This document shows positions 31,140 through 44,139 of a DNA stretch of 64,000 nucleotides, one piece after another. The stretch's first letter is position 1. Each line of letters opens with the position of its first letter. The DNA lies in the NCBI GenBank assembly GCA_947623455.1, contig OX392534.1, positions 32,300,926 through 32,364,925 on the forward strand, written 5' to 3'. The position numbers were made by a program, and so were the translations under genes. This stretch comes from Mimachlamys varia. Lineage: Eukaryota; Mollusca; Bivalvia; Pectinida; Pectinidae. The notes beneath the pieces are model-generated. The model had not been told where the DNA came from, searched no databases, and was given only the letters and a program-made list of their open reading frames with translations.

Positions 31140-34078
31140 GATGTTTAACACAGCCAAGATTATAATATTTCTTCTCAAATCCACTAAAGTGTGTAATAAT
31201 ATTTTCAAATAACACAGCTGGAGTATTATACAAAACCTTTAATAAGACTTGTATTAAGATAGTCGGTAGAACGAGTAGACAATCTCATAATTACCCTACC
31301 TGGTCTGTTTTTACCTGGCCAGACCTGTAAGATGACATAATTACCTGTTTTAACAGTTTGTTGTTATTGGCTGAGGACAAACGACTGGACAGGTATAACC
31401 CATTGAAGTGTAAATGTCAATATTGATACGGTCAATTCCTGTGTTAGAGGGGTCTTTATACTCACAGTGGGAAACTGTATGACTTTCGGACAATAACTCC
31501 AATTACCTACCTGTGATGGTGTCAAATTACATAACATTATCCCCACCTCCCTAAGAGTGTTTATATACTCTAGCTTTTACCTGTCAAAATGTGTGAAGAA
31601 AATATCTGAGATTATTGATTATAATCTTATACTATCAAGTTGTCAATGTTGCCTTTGAACCTCTATCCACACACCCCCCCCCCTCCATCCCTGCTACCTT
31701 CTTTGAGCCCAACCCAACCATGACCTAATATAACACCTTGATGAAGATTGGACCATTTCAACATCTCTAATATAATTTGACTTCATTTTTAATAAAATTT
31801 ATTGGAAAATAAAAAGATGTTATGTGACAGGTAGACCAAAACTTTAATTAATCCTAATTTAGGTATAAATAGTGGGAGTAATTAGCTGATAATGATAAGA
31901 CAATAAACTCATCCATCCCTGAAGACACCTTAATTACCCTGCAACCAATTCACCGGCTGGAGTAACATAGTTTATAATGAATATTCATGTGTAAATGATT
32001 AGAATTGATTAAAAGTATTCAGCTTGATAATGATATTATATCAACATTTTTTTAGATTTTTATTATTTAAATGAAAAAGATAACAATGACGTTTTCAAAA
32101 CAAGTTCAATTGAACATCACACATGGTAGGTCTCTTTTCTGATTTTGTGGGAGAGCTCCCAACTGGAACATTTTCAATCAGCTCATTCAAACAAATTAAC
32201 TATTTCACATTTTCTAAACAACCCAAAAGTATTCTAGAACAACCCAAAAGTATAAAATTTTAGTTAAGGGTATATTATCAATCACCGTAAGCATTTTGCA
32301 ACAAACAATACAATAGGACCTATAATTATAAAACTCTAATCAGATTTTTTTTTTTTTTTTTGGGAGGGGGGGGGTGTCATTAACATTATTATATATCAGT
32401 ATCTGACCATTTTTATTCCTCAGCTTGATAATTACAATCTGCTTGTTAAAGTTTAAAACAAAATTAAAATTGTCTATGAATTTATAAAGAAACACTTCAA
32501 ACCTACCTATATAAATATACATGCATTCCTAAGAGAGATGTTCCTAATGCCTTATATGGTATTATACTGGAAAGATACATTTAAAAAAAATTGTTTTCTT
32601 CTGAACTGCATGATTTCAGTTCAATTTCAGAATTTTCTCACTCCACCCAAAAAGTATTCAAGCATAAATTCATGACATCGAAAATCATTTCATTTTAAAT
32701 GTAAACAGCAATATTAATTCCCACAAATGATTTTTCGTTTCAATAGAATTATTATTCTCCTCATACATAACCTAAAACATTTTAGAAAACAACAAAGCGT
32801 GAACAAATGCAATAACAATGAAATCACTTTACAATGAGTAAATTCAGACATAAATCAGTGAATTGGGGCCGTACCAACCCTGTAACCTGCCATTTAGGAG
32901 ATCTAACTCCATTGAAGTTCAGTCATACATGAATTCACCATTCACAAACACACCAACCCCTTTCAATTTATCTTTATTCGGGATCAATGGAAACTGCTGA
33001 AATGCTCTACTGCTGATGTTTAAAATCTGAGATTCCATAAAGTAGGTGAATGTATTGACACATATACTGTCTACCCCCAACAACTCCTTGTTTTGTTACT
33101 AAATATAGCCCAAGAGTTGGAAAATATTTTGACTACAGCTGGCAAACTTACGATTTTGAACTCTGACCCCAGTGACAGAGTACAAGAATCAGCTACTTGA
33201 AAGGTTAGAGGTCACAATGGGGCCCCACTACAGGGTGTCCGACTGATGACAGCTAGCAGCTGAAAAATCAAAACAAAACCCAAGTGTCAGGATTGTGAAT
33301 TTGACAGATAATACATGACACATATATAATAGGAATTTGCATTGTATGTCAGTCCATAGCTAGAATATATGATTCATCACCAGCTATATCAGTAGGTCTG
33401 ATCTTTAATGATTCATCTCTGGAAATTATATATCTACATATTTTTATATTTTTTTATTGCTACATATTTTATCTTTATCAAAAATATTAGATATCTGAAG
33501 CTGTTTTAAATTAAATATTAATATATATTCGGTCTCATTTAAATATACATGTACCAACTGCTGAAATATGGAGAAGCTAATTATATGTGCTGTGCAAACC
33601 TGGAATACACACAGACCCACTTAGTTTGGCCTGTAAAGAATGGATGGATGGGACCATTTTGAAGAAATAGGGATGGAAAGAAAAATTACAATAAAAAAAA
33701 CCTTTGAAACCCAAACAGCCTGGTTTCCCCCTAGGAGTCTGTAATGACCAAAATTTGATTCAGGTTCACATTAGTTGTGTACTCAACTAAAAGTAATTAT
33801 CTCAGCACTAGTGAAAATTAGAAAAAAATATTGGCACCTCAAAGACCAGCTGTTAATGGTTTCCTAGTCCCCTACAAACACTTGAAACCCCCTCTGCTAC
33901 AGTCTTACAGAGGCTAGGGCTGAGATCATACTGACAGATACAGAGTCTGGGGGATCAGCAGATCACAGCAGTAATTAGGCTGGTGATATCCCCATCAGCA
34001 TACTGATTGGCTACTGATAAAACCCAGAGTTTGTTTTTGAAACAGCAGTATGCCACTAGATAGTAGTTTAGTCATGAT
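31140..34078. other. Intergenic, nothing recognised
   Basis: AT-rich, with short C and G runs (31672-31683, 32363-32373). No gene, RNA or repeat family seen. Confidence 0.5.
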
Positions 34079-34081
34079 ACA

Positions 34082-34853
34082 CTAGACTTGAACAAGTTTT
34101 GATGCAGAAGACTTGAACAAGTCCAGATAGAGTAGACTTCAAGTCATGATGCAGTAGACTTGAACATGTCCTGATGCTGTAGACTTGAACAGGTCCTGAT
34201 GCTGTAGACTTGAACAGGTCATGATGCTGTAGACTTGAACATGTCCTGATGCTGTAGACTTGAACAGGTCATGATGCAGTAGACTTGAACATGTCCTGAT
34301 GCTGTAGACTTGAACAGGTCATGATGCAGTAGACTTGAACATGTCCTGATGCAGTAGACTTGAACAGGTCCTGATGCTGTAGACTTGAACAGGTCCTGAT
34401 GCTGTAGACTTGAGCAGGTCCTGATGCAGTAGACTTGAACAGGTCATGATGCAGTAGACTTGAACAGGTCCTGATGCTGTAGACTTGAACAGGTCCTGAT
34501 GCTGTAGACTTGAACATGTCCTGATGCAGTAGACTTGAACAAGTCCTATGGCAGTAGACCTGAACAGGTCCTATGGCAGTAGACCTGAACATGTCCTATG
34601 GCAGTAGACCTGAACAAGTCCTATGGCAATAGACCTGAACATGTCCTATGGCAGTAGACCTGAACAGGTCCTATGGCTGTAGACCTGAACAAGTCCTATG
34701 GCAGTAGACCTGAACAAGTCCTATGGCAGTAGACCTGAACAAGTCCTGATGCAGTAGACTTACACAAGTCCTGATGCAGTAGACTTACACAAGTTCTGAT
34801 GCAGTAGACTTGAACAGGTCATGATGCAGTAGACTTGAACAGGTCCTGATACA
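34082..34853 (+). repeat. 25-bp tandem array, about 31 units
   Basis: Unit TGAACAGGTCCTGATGCAGT then AGACT. Two unit classes occupy blocks: CTGATGC(A/T)GTAGACTTGAAC outside, and CTATGGCAGTAGACCTGAAC from about 34545 to 34745. AGG/ATG/AAG variants before TC are interspersed. The period is not a multiple of three, so the minus frame at 34269-34592 cycles through all frames of the unit. Confidence 0.96.
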
Positions 34854-34859
34854 TTAAAT

Positions 34860-36392
34860 CCTGGAAGAGTAAATTGTGGCAGATCAGGAAATGTGAAGAC
34901 TAGAAGGCTGGTGGACAGACATTTTTAAAATGAGATTTTAATTTGAGTTTCCAGAAATTCTGTTCCATATACTTGGTTAACCATTCTGTATTGTTTTCAA
35001 TAAAAATTCCTTGAACTATCTCATACTTTCGTTATTCAGAAATTATGCAGAAAAAGAAAACCATACCAGTAACTGTGATTGTGATTCATGGCCAAAATTA
35101 TGTGTAAATTATGGACATTTGATAATAGTTTATTTAGTGTAAATCAGTGTACATCAAGCAAGATTCCAAAATGTCACATCACAGTGCAGACAAAATGCAC
35201 ACTGTATAATGAACAACAGAATGTCAAATACACAATGGCAAAAATTTTGTTTTTAAATCTGGAGGCATTGTTTCAATATCTGAAATAAAAGCCTGCAGGA
35301 TCTGTTGACATTAAAACAGACATTTGTAATGTCATATCAACAACATGTCCATCTGATGACAGTACTGCAGTGATCAATCTAGGTGCGAGTCCTGGGTCCA
35401 GTACTTATAAAATTATGAAAGGACTCATAGAAATTCCAGAAATACTTCAATTTAACATTGTGGGACCAATAGTTTTTGGCAATATTTACAAAAAGGACCC
35501 ATGAAAATAAATTGTAAATTGATCGCTGGTACTGTTTTATTTCACTAATCAAAATAAGGGCAGACTCTGGTATTTTTATTTCAATTCAAAAATTCAAAAA
35601 AAAAAAAGAAAGGTATACTGTTAAACAGTAATGATATTGTGAACTTCTCTTATCTGTCATTCACTGAGGATATATATATGGACACTAGTTACCATTAGAA
35701 CAGGAAATTTGATAGATTATGTCTAATACTGAACTATTGTATCATAATTATGATTGATCAAGCAACACTTTATTACAATTGTTTAAATTTTAAAATATGC
35801 TTCATTATGGATTTGGTGACAAGATATTATATAGCAAGTGTATCATGATCATATGATATTAATAGAAATGTGACATTAAACAGACTTACATAAAATGGTA
35901 TACACAAGCAAAGTATATACAAAATAACAAATTGAACTCTTCTTTGTTGGAGACACATAAAGTGTGGTGACACATGTGCACTCTCACATTAATTACTGAC
36001 TTTTCCCAGGAAAAGTGCAGGATTGCATAATGTTTTATTATGTAGTGGTTTTTGTGGCCTGTCTAACACATGTTACACCAGCTGATATTATCTCTCCCCC
36101 CCCCCCCCATCATCCCCCTCCCCAGGGGCAGTATAAACATGTGTGGTAGCAGTGCCGCTGGGGAAGATTTCTGCTTGATTTAGCTTGTGATGATAAATAT
36201 ATTCAGGAGCATAATACAAAAATATGACTGTACTTACAATAACATGTTGACATAACAATAACAGCAAACCTTTCTGCCAGTAGATATTGCTGTAAATATT
36301 ACTGTTTTTATTATGATATTTTTATTATAATAAGCGGAAATTGTGTTTATTGGTAGGAGGCTCAGTCAGGAAAAGCATGGATTCTTTATAAA
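34860..36392. other. Intergenic, nothing recognised
   Basis: AT-rich DNA; a C13 run near 36097. No gene or repeat family. Confidence 0.5.
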
Positions 36393-36396
36393 CATA

Positions 36397-36475
36397 TCCA
36401 TCCCTGAAATTTCATAATGAACTGTTCCAACCTTTGAATTGGAAGAGTTCAAATGTGAAGTTAAGGGGAAAATAA
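36397..36475 (+). mobile_element. Short palindromic MITE-like repeat, copy 1
   Basis: CCATCCCTGAAATTTC, AATGAACTGTTCCAACCTTT then GAATTGGAAGAGTTCAAAT and AAGGGGAAAATAAG. Shares the order of blocks with copies at 50197, 53102 and 60507. The best copies have CATTCACCCCTGAAA-type and TTTCAGGGGTGAATG-type ends. Confidence 0.7.
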
Positions 36476-36479
36476 GCTA

Positions 36480-36946
36480 AATTCCCAAACTGTCTTGAGT
36501 CAAAGATGTTAAACAGGTATTTAATCATGTATAATATTATGAGTTCATTTACAAGAATTTTTATCTCCCGTCCATCAGTAAGGACCTGAAAAGATTTTCT
36601 GATAAAGAATATATGGCACCCAGATTAATATCTAACAAAGGAGAGTTTCCTGTGTACAAATTGACCCCTCGGGACCCTCAAAACTGGCCCTGGTTAAGTA
36701 TTTGGCATGTGGGTCATTATCGCCTGGTCAAAGGCTTTTGTCACACCTGAGTGACAAATGACCGCAGGTGAGAACTGACAGGCAGATAAACACTCCAGTA
36801 GGGGTTCCTGGCAATTTACAGTTAGCATTGTTGAAAATTTCTTTGATCTTTTTTTAGAAAAGGAAGAGGGAGACGGACTAATGATACATGATGGTAATCA
36901 TTAATGAATGCGGGAGGCTAGGGGAAGTATGAGTGCATGTGTACAT

Positions 36947-36977
<31 letters not shown>

Positions 36978-37690
36978 GGGGGGGTGGAGGGGTTATATGG
37001 AAATTGTCTGTAGAGGAAGGAGCTGAATGAAGTGGGCCCATTTCTTAGGCCTGCTGAGGAAACCCAGCTTCCAACATGACATCTTTCATTACAAAAAACA
37101 ATGTGCCCACATCTTTTTTCTTCTTATTAACTTAGGAACCCAGGCACATATTCAGCTCTTTGTGATCAACCATCTGGAATAGTCGGGGAAGTTGCAGGGG
37201 GAGAGGATAAAAGATGTTTATACCCCCCTCCCCGTCCATAGGAATATAAAACTTGTATCTGACAACTGCAATATATCAATAGGATGAACATAACTTAACA
37301 CATATTTAGGCCTTCAGCAGGAAGAGATTAAAACATGCATAGTGGGTAGGTTTTGTTAGGGACCAGTATGGGGTTTATGATAATTGTTAAGATACGGATT
37401 AAACTGGAAGATTATATCAGAAAGGGCCCGTCCCTGCTTGGATAAGAGCAAAAGAAAATATGATTTTTGTTTACAAGTATGTTCGACAATAAGCAGCTTT
37501 GTTTACAATCCCCTACCTGTTGCCGAACACCAATTATTAGTGATGCACAGAAATGATGGTTGTGTTATGTATTAATAAATTCCCACATTTGGTAAGCTTA
37601 AATGCTATTAATTATGAGAAATATAGAATATTTTTTTCATATTGAAGATAAAAACCTGTATTGGCATAATAAATGCTGCTCAATTTTATA
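36480..37690. other. Intergenic with a GT/G tract, nothing else recognised
   Basis: Apart from the tract at 36940-36984 no feature is seen. Confidence 0.5.
36940..36984 (+). repeat. (GT)n followed by poly(G), 24 bases
   Basis: About ten GT units run directly into an uninterrupted G24 (36961-36984). Confidence 0.95.
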
Positions 37691-37694
37691 TATC

Positions 37695-37809
37695 TGTAGC
37701 GGATCTGGATCGGCGACCAGATAGCTCAGTTGCAAGTTGAGCATCTAGAATTCGGAAGAACCCGGGTTCGAATCCCGGTCTGGCTGTGCATTTTTCCTCT
37801 CCTGTTACA
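37695..37809 (+). mobile_element. tRNA-derived SINE, family A, copy 1
   Basis: Leader TGTAGCGGATCTGGATCGGC, then a tRNA-like head: GACCAGATAGCTCAGTTG (A-box), D-arm GCTC/GAGC, a perfect T-arm CCGGG-TTCGAAT-CCCGG (B-box GGGTTCGAATCCC) and TCTGGCT closing the acceptor at 6 of 7 positions. The anticodon stem does not pair, so it is not a functional tRNA. The tail TTTTTCCTCTCCTGTTACA is shared with both other copies. Confidence 0.8.
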
Positions 37810-37814
37810 TGTAC

Positions 37815-40800
37815 ATATAAATCATCCTGGTTTTTCGTTTAATTTATTTTCTTTCTTAATCCCCATTATGTTCTGTACGTATCCTAGCTACCTCCCTAGG
37901 CCTGCCCCCACACCTACACAAACCTATGTTCTGTAGCCTAGCCACCTCCCTGCCCCCCGCACACCTACACAAACCTAACTCCCCAATCCTTCCTGGATTG
38001 TTCCCAGGTAAACAGAACAAAGACAACAGCCGAGAGTAGCGAGGTTTTGATGCATGGGAAAGTTGGATGGATGATCTAATAAACAGTCTACACCCTCTAT
38101 AACAGTACCTGAATAATTAACAGCTTCATTGACTTTATACCTTACTGTCACTTCATTGGCTATATAATGATCGAGCATTATCAAGGGTAAAAAATATATT
38201 TTTTATTTGCTTTTTTTGTGCGCCCAGAAAGGGAAGTCCCGGCCAAATCGACTCTTTGCTATAATCGAGGGTACCAGCTGTCGTCCACAAAAACCTAACC
38301 GGCTAGATTAGTTTTCCAAAGCAAAATTGCTCACTCAAGTGAATAAATAATAACACTGAAGAAAAATTACCATCATGATAATTGCAAAGGCGGTTGACAG
38401 TCACACGCACTGTCAAAAACGGATAGGTGTCAGCTTTTGTTGTTAAAACCCCAGGCCAGCTCTCCTCTGTTGGAGACCTGTGTCGGTGTTAGGTTCCTTT
38501 GTCCTGGTTCTACCTGGATGGCTGACGTTCTGAGCAGTGATGCATGCATGTTATAGAGTATATAGTTGGAACAAAGAAAACCCCAGCAACCTACAAGTCG
38601 GTGTCGACTTTCTATATACACAAATGTAGCCTTTATTTAAAATGCACTTAATCTTGATCATGATGCATAAAATTCATTATTGCACAGTGCACAATGTGCA
38701 TTATGTTACAAATTTCTCGCAGGTCAGCTTTGGATTTTCTGAGTTGACAATGAGAAAATGTAAACAAAATCTTGTCACTTGACCTACTATTTTTCATTAC
38801 TGCCTTTTGAGATGACCCCTCTTTCTTTGTTATGATTTTTCTGCTATACAGAATTACATTTTGAGATGTTCCCCTTTAGGAAAATAAAAACAAGCCATGG
38901 AGGGGGAGCATTGCTAGTGTTTGTTTTGGGTTTGAGGGAAGTTCATGGGGCCCAACAAGGGGAATTCAATGAATGTGTTATAAGTCTTGTTATAATGATA
39001 ATGGGAGGTTAATGAAAAAATACAATGATACAATAGTCTGTATTATATTTCATTTCTTGCAACTCAATTTTGACAACTATACATGATAATTGTATAAAGC
39101 TGGGGGCCCGGGGGGGAATCATTTTTGCCAGTTTATGAATTAAACGTCACTATTTGAGTGCAAGTGATTTTTATTTGGTATCGATCCTATTGGGATCTAA
39201 TAATGAATTACATGTATGATATGTACACTTTCTACCTCAAGCTCTGCTTGTACATATTATGTTAATCACTCGACCTCATTGACTTTGAATCTCTTACATA
39301 TTCCACATTATTAAAATCTTAAGTGGTCTATGATCGGCTCCAACTAACTCTAAGTGCTCAATATGACTTAATTCTAAACCCACCGTTAATAAAAATTATA
39401 TAACAATACTATCTAATTTTCTCAGCCAAGATTTTCTGAAAAATATATAAACATATAGTCATAGACAAAGTATGTTGAGTGTTCCAGATAATTAACATGA
39501 AAAATTATATTGTACAAGTCCTATAATTATAATTATACAACCACATGATCGTGATCCCTGCAGGAAATACAAACTCACACCACAGCATTATAACAAACTA
39601 GATATGAATTATTCATTCTTTTGTGTGTTGTAAATTTACATGAGGGAATATGACAAGGAGACAGGTTGCCATCCATTATGTCACATAAAATTAGATACAA
39701 TTTTTATATAGCAAGCTTTTATCATAACTTAAACCATGAAGCTGTCTCTAAAATGATTTATATATATATATATGTTATCTAATCTACCGTCTAGAATAAT
39801 AAAACCTGCATTCAAAACAAACATTAATTGTCTCTTTATATTTTGATCATCATGACTTTGAATCTGCAAGCCTTCTAAAAAAAGAAAGATTTTGTACAAT
39901 TACTATACTGTATGAAAACAATATAAAGGTTCACCGATGATTTATGATTTTGGGGTTAAAATTTAAATGAATTTATTTGGAAATATGTAATATCTGCAAT
40001 GTAACTTTCCACACAATGTTCATATCAAACATTTTGCAATGTTTAAAGACCAATTTGTCTCTTTGTCAAGCTAATTATTTTGACTGAATGAGTAATTCGG
40101 TTTTTTTTACCTGTATAATGATGTCACAAAATTGTGTATTTTTATGTCAACCCAGGACTTTTCATCTGTCAATACAGAGCATCTACAAAATGCATCAGGA
40201 AAACTTATTGGAAGGATGCAGTCTATAGCCCCCTTCCCCTAACATGTCAGTATTGGCTCATACAGTTGTTGCCCCCTCATCTCTGTTCACGCTTCGAGTC
40301 TTCCCAATTTTGATTGGTTCTTTAATTGACTTGTCTCATTTTTGTGACTTGCTATCTTTCAACTATTTTGACATTGATCCATTCGATGATGTGATTGATT
40401 TTGGTGTTGATTGCTGATACCTCTATATTGTTATCTACAGCCTAAATCTAGAAAACAAATCTAAGTAATTTCCAACAAATATTTAGTGCACAAGGGTTCT
40501 ATGATGAATAAAACTTCAGTGCATTATGATACAGAAGGATACAAATTGTAAACCACTTGCATTTCATATGTATTAAAGTCTTAAGTAAGATCCCCCCACC
40601 TCCACCACCCACAACCAAACAAAATATCAGGTGTACCTTCATCTCAATCAAGGTTATGGTAATGATAAAAAACATGTTATTGACTTTTAAAGTTGGAAAA
40701 AGCTCAAATTGGATATTTAAGTAAATTCCTATTCGGGCTAGAAGTTGCTGGTAATTGTCAGGGAGGGATTGGGTGTAGAAGCCTCCGGGGGAAACAGATT

Positions 40801-41522
40801 ACATCATGATCAGTAGTGCACTTGTTGCTGCCATTTTAGATTCAGACATTTAAGTAGACTGGAGCCAGGAGCAGTTAAACCATTTTAAACAAGAACCCAA
40901 CCAAGTACAAATAATTTGCTAGAGTTTACATTCCCTAATCCAAAGTCTTTATGGAAATTGAAGTAAAGAGATGGAAAATGTGTATTTGATCTTCAAAAAT
41001 GTCAAAATTTGGCAACTGAACATGTTTCTTGTTTACATGAAGTTTTTCTTCTGACATAAATCTGGTACAGGGCAGGTTTAAACAATAAATTGGATAAATA
41101 AATATAAATTAATTGTGTCGGTTTTCTCTGTAATTTAATTGTATTGTTTTACATTCCTATCACTTTGCCCAACATTTTCATTTTGTACACCAAGCCTTCA
41201 TAAAATTAGTAGAATGCTTTAATATATTTATTGCTTTATTGCCCACACACTATGATAAACTAATTTCAGTATTTCATTAATTTGAGATGTGAACAACATA
41301 GCTGTATACAGCTGTTCGTCTATTATCACGTATACTAGCCGTCATAAACATGACCCATTTGTTTATATAAGGTCTTATTCGTGTTAGCCCACGTCATTAA
41401 AAGTACTTTTTATTGCCCCTCTTCTCACTGGAACTTAATTGATGAAACACTGACTATATATATATATGTAACGCTGTATACTTAATTAATTGGACTTAAT
41501 TATCCAACTTATATAAATCACT
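37815..41522. other. Intergenic, nothing recognised
   Basis: Long AT-rich stretch with short TA repeats (about 39758-39773 and 41457-41468). No exon, RNA or repeat family seen. Confidence 0.5.
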
Positions 41523-41524
41523 CT

Positions 41525-41699
41525 TGTTGGCCTGGATGTTAGCGCGCGAGGGTCTTATTGTGAGAGGAAACCGGAGTACCCAGAGATAACCCACGTGGTC
41601 GGGCAGGTGACCCCATACCTTTTCACGTCCAGTCAGGGAATCCAACCCCGGCCGCCTTGGTGAAAGGCAAGTGCGCTATCCACTGCACCACCCGACCAT
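41525..41699 (-). mobile_element. tRNA-derived SINE, family D (with conserved CTCCGGTTTCCTC tail)
   Basis: Minus strand: head GGGTGGTGCAGTGGATAGCG with a typical A-box, then CTTGCCTTTCACC and a B-box near GGGGTTGGATTCCC. The body has GTGGGTTATCTCTGGGTAC and CTCCGGTTTCCTCTCACA, a stretch that recurs in the SINE at 49.5 kb and, to my knowledge, in many mollusc SINEs. Confidence 0.75.
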
Positions 41700-41900
41700 C
41701 ATTAAGAGGCATTCGTTGCCTTAGGTAAGGTGCTAGACATTCTGCGACCACTGGCCCTCCATTTCTTGGTCGTGGGTTTGAGCCCTGTGTTGGGCAGTCA
41801 CCACGAGAAAATTGCATTTGGTTTGGTGGTACTCTCATTTCACTTAGCCACCATCAAAACTTGACCAATGTTGTTACCAAAATTAGACGTAAAACACAAA
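41700..41900 (+). mobile_element. tRNA-derived SINE, family E (Leu/Ser-like head)
   Basis: Head with GTAAGGTGCTAGACATTCTG, ACCACTGGCCCTCC and the B-box GTGGGTTTGAGCCC. It begins where family D begins on the other strand, so the two SINEs lie head to head. The same head sequence, in reverse, makes up the 62-bp array at 42.3-42.9 kb. Confidence 0.65.
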
Positions 41901-41908
41901 CAATTTAA

Positions 41909-42032
41909 CAGTCTGCCCCGTTAGCCACTAGTCCTATGCCCATGACAAGTAAATTTTGGTTTGGACTAGTGGAAAGTCCTTGAATTTCAATTCATGTTTG
42001 TTATAATAAACACTGCACTTTGCTTGTCACAG
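41909..42032 (+). repeat. Dispersed repeat F, copy 1
   Basis: AACAGTCTGCCCCGTTAGCC, ACTAGTCCTATGCCCATGAC and AGTAAATTTTGGTTTGGACT through TTTGCTTGTC, about 124 bp. Matched by 60738-60854 in the same orientation with scattered differences and a small deletion. Confidence 0.75.
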
Positions 42033-42149
42033 ACGGAACAAATCAAACCAAAACACAACAGTTTATTGTATATTTATAGAGAATCCTGCACTACTGTTCA
42101 ATTCCCTGCCCAAATGTGTACAATATATAATGTGTATGATGTTGATTAA

Positions 42150-42299
42150 TTGTCCCATTATCTCAAAGCTTTATTTGACAGCTACAGATGTCCATTTAAT
42201 GATGTGCCAGGTTGTAGTGGTGTAGGAAGACCAGAGTTCCTAAAGACAAACCTTGGACCTAGAGCTAGTACCTGGCAACTGCTCAAAGTAGGTCTCAAA
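42150..42299 (-). mobile_element. SINE family E body adjoining the 62-bp array
   Basis: Minus strand, following the first array unit: GAATTTGAGACC (decayed B-box), GCAGTTGCCAGGTACTAG and ACAACCTGGCACATCATTAA with TGTAGCTGTC. The CCTGGCACAT motif also ends the SINE at 49.5 kb. This appears to be the SINE from which the array grew. Confidence 0.6.
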
Positions 42300-42863
42300 T
42301 TCATGACCCAATGGTGGATGGCTAGTGGAAGCAGAATGTCAGACACCTTAACCACTTGGCCAACATGACCCAGTGGAGGAGGGCTAGTGGTAGCAGGATG
42401 TCCGACCTTAACCACTTGGCCACCACGGTCCAGTGGTGGAGGGCTAGTAGTAGCAGAATGTCAGACACCTTAACCACCTGGCCACCATGACCCAGTGGTG
42501 GAGGGCTAGTGGTAGCAGAATGTCAGACACCTTAACCACTTGGCCGCCATGACCTAGTGGTGGAGGGCTAGTGATAGGAGAATGTCAGACACCTTAACCA
42601 CTTGGCCAACATGACCCAGTGGTGGAGGGCTAGTGGTAGCAGAATGTCAGACACCTTAACCACTTGGCCACCACGGTCCAGTGGTGGCGGGCTAGTAGTA
42701 GCAGAATGTCAGGCACCTTTACCACTTGGCCACCATGACCCAGTGGTGGAGGGCTAGTAGTAGCAAAATGTCAGGCACCTTAACCACTTGGCCAGCAAAA
42801 CCCAGTGGTAGAGGGCTAGTAGTAGCTGGATGTCAGCCACCTTAACCACTTGTCCACCATGCC
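42300..42863 (-). repeat. 62-bp tandem array built from a SINE tRNA head, nine units
   Basis: The landmark GCTAGT recurs at 42321, 42383, 42444, 42505, 42567, 42629, 42691, 42753 and 42815. On the minus strand each unit reads TGGCCAAGTGGTTAAGGTGT (a good Pol III A-box), CTGACATTCTGCTACCAC and TAGCCCTCCACCACTGGGTC. This is the 5' half of a Leu/Ser-type tRNA-like head and is repeated without the rest of the SINE. Confidence 0.88.
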
Positions 42864-42869
42864 CCCCTC

Positions 42870-44135
42870 TCAAAGCACAATTGTATTATTGTCTATATTT
42901 TGTATACTTTATTATTGTTTTTCATCAATGTTCCTGAATAAGAAATGGTTTAAGAAAAATGTATTAGGCATTCACATGAAAGCAGTTTTTAATGCCCCCT
43001 TTCAGTTCAAATGATATGAAGATCCTATATTACTATTGTTTTTTTTGCTAAAGTTGTAAGATAAACAACAAATATAAACAAAGACAACCTTTATACCTGA
43101 TAAAGGATTGCCATGGAGATAAACACTGGGAGGAAAATCAAGATTATGTTGTAACTACCAGGTAATTATCTCCATACTTAGAACCCTGGTATGCTTTTAA
43201 CAGTAATTATTTCAACATATATCCCCCCTCCCTGAATTTTCCTCCTATAATCTTTTCTAATCTCCTTACATCCCCTACCCAAACATTTGAATAGTGGTAA
43301 ATCACGCTATACAGAAGGACCAACGGAGCCATCCAGTTTCACAGGTAAACAGGCTAACCCGGATTTGTTTTGAACTTTCCGACCCAGTGATCTCGGTTGG
43401 ATGTTTGTAAGTATAGCCCGTAGATATCCTGTTTCCCATTAACTGTTATCAGCCCTCGCCATCATTCCACCCAGCTTGACAGATGACAATTTGCTGGAAA
43501 CTTATGTCAACTTATACTGAAGATAATGGCCTGTACGTACAGCTGACCCATTCAAATGTGTGGAGGGGCTGAGATCTATATAAACCTACCCTGTACACAA
43601 TATCCTAGATGTCATGGAACGTTGATAATTTATTTTACCTGTTTTGTTTACAGTAACACTGATAACAGTTTCTGTTATGGCACCTCAGTGTTTTGTTGAA
43701 GGATTTATCTAACAAAGCACCCAGCTGTCGGGCGGTTAATTAAATTTGGTCGTTTGGCCTATTGTACTGGACAAAGTGGATTTTTTTCATTTGGAGAACT
43801 TTGTCCCATTGTAAAGAAGAACCTTGATAATCTGATCCGATGTTCACCACTGCCTCATTAATCTATCAGGTGGAAACCCACTAATCTGTATTCCAAAAAT
43901 TAAGTCTATTAGTATCTTCATACAAAAACTATCAAATTACTTCAAACTTTCATATTACATTTCTATCAACTCTAATGTAATTAATTTTTCCCCAAACAAT
44001 TAAAGTGTATTGTGTTTTTCTGTAGTGTGTCTGAATTTCTAACCTGCTCTGCAGCCAACTTCTAACACATTCTACCTGACTAAGTACAATAACCAAGGCC
44101 CTATAGGTTGGAAAAAAGAAGCTTTAATTACAAGT
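42870..44135. other. Intergenic, nothing recognised
   Basis: No gene or repeat family recognised. Confidence 0.5.
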
Positions 44136-44139
44136 AATT

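Noticed and set aside
34269..34592. 107-codon minus-strand frame rich in HQDxFKSTA
   Set aside because: It is the 25-bp array read through all three frames; not a gene.
37715..37784. Functional tRNA gene
   Set aside because: The T-arm and most acceptor pairs are good, but no anticodon stem forms. The sequence recurs with a shared leader and tail at 61.4 and 61.6 kb, so it is a SINE.
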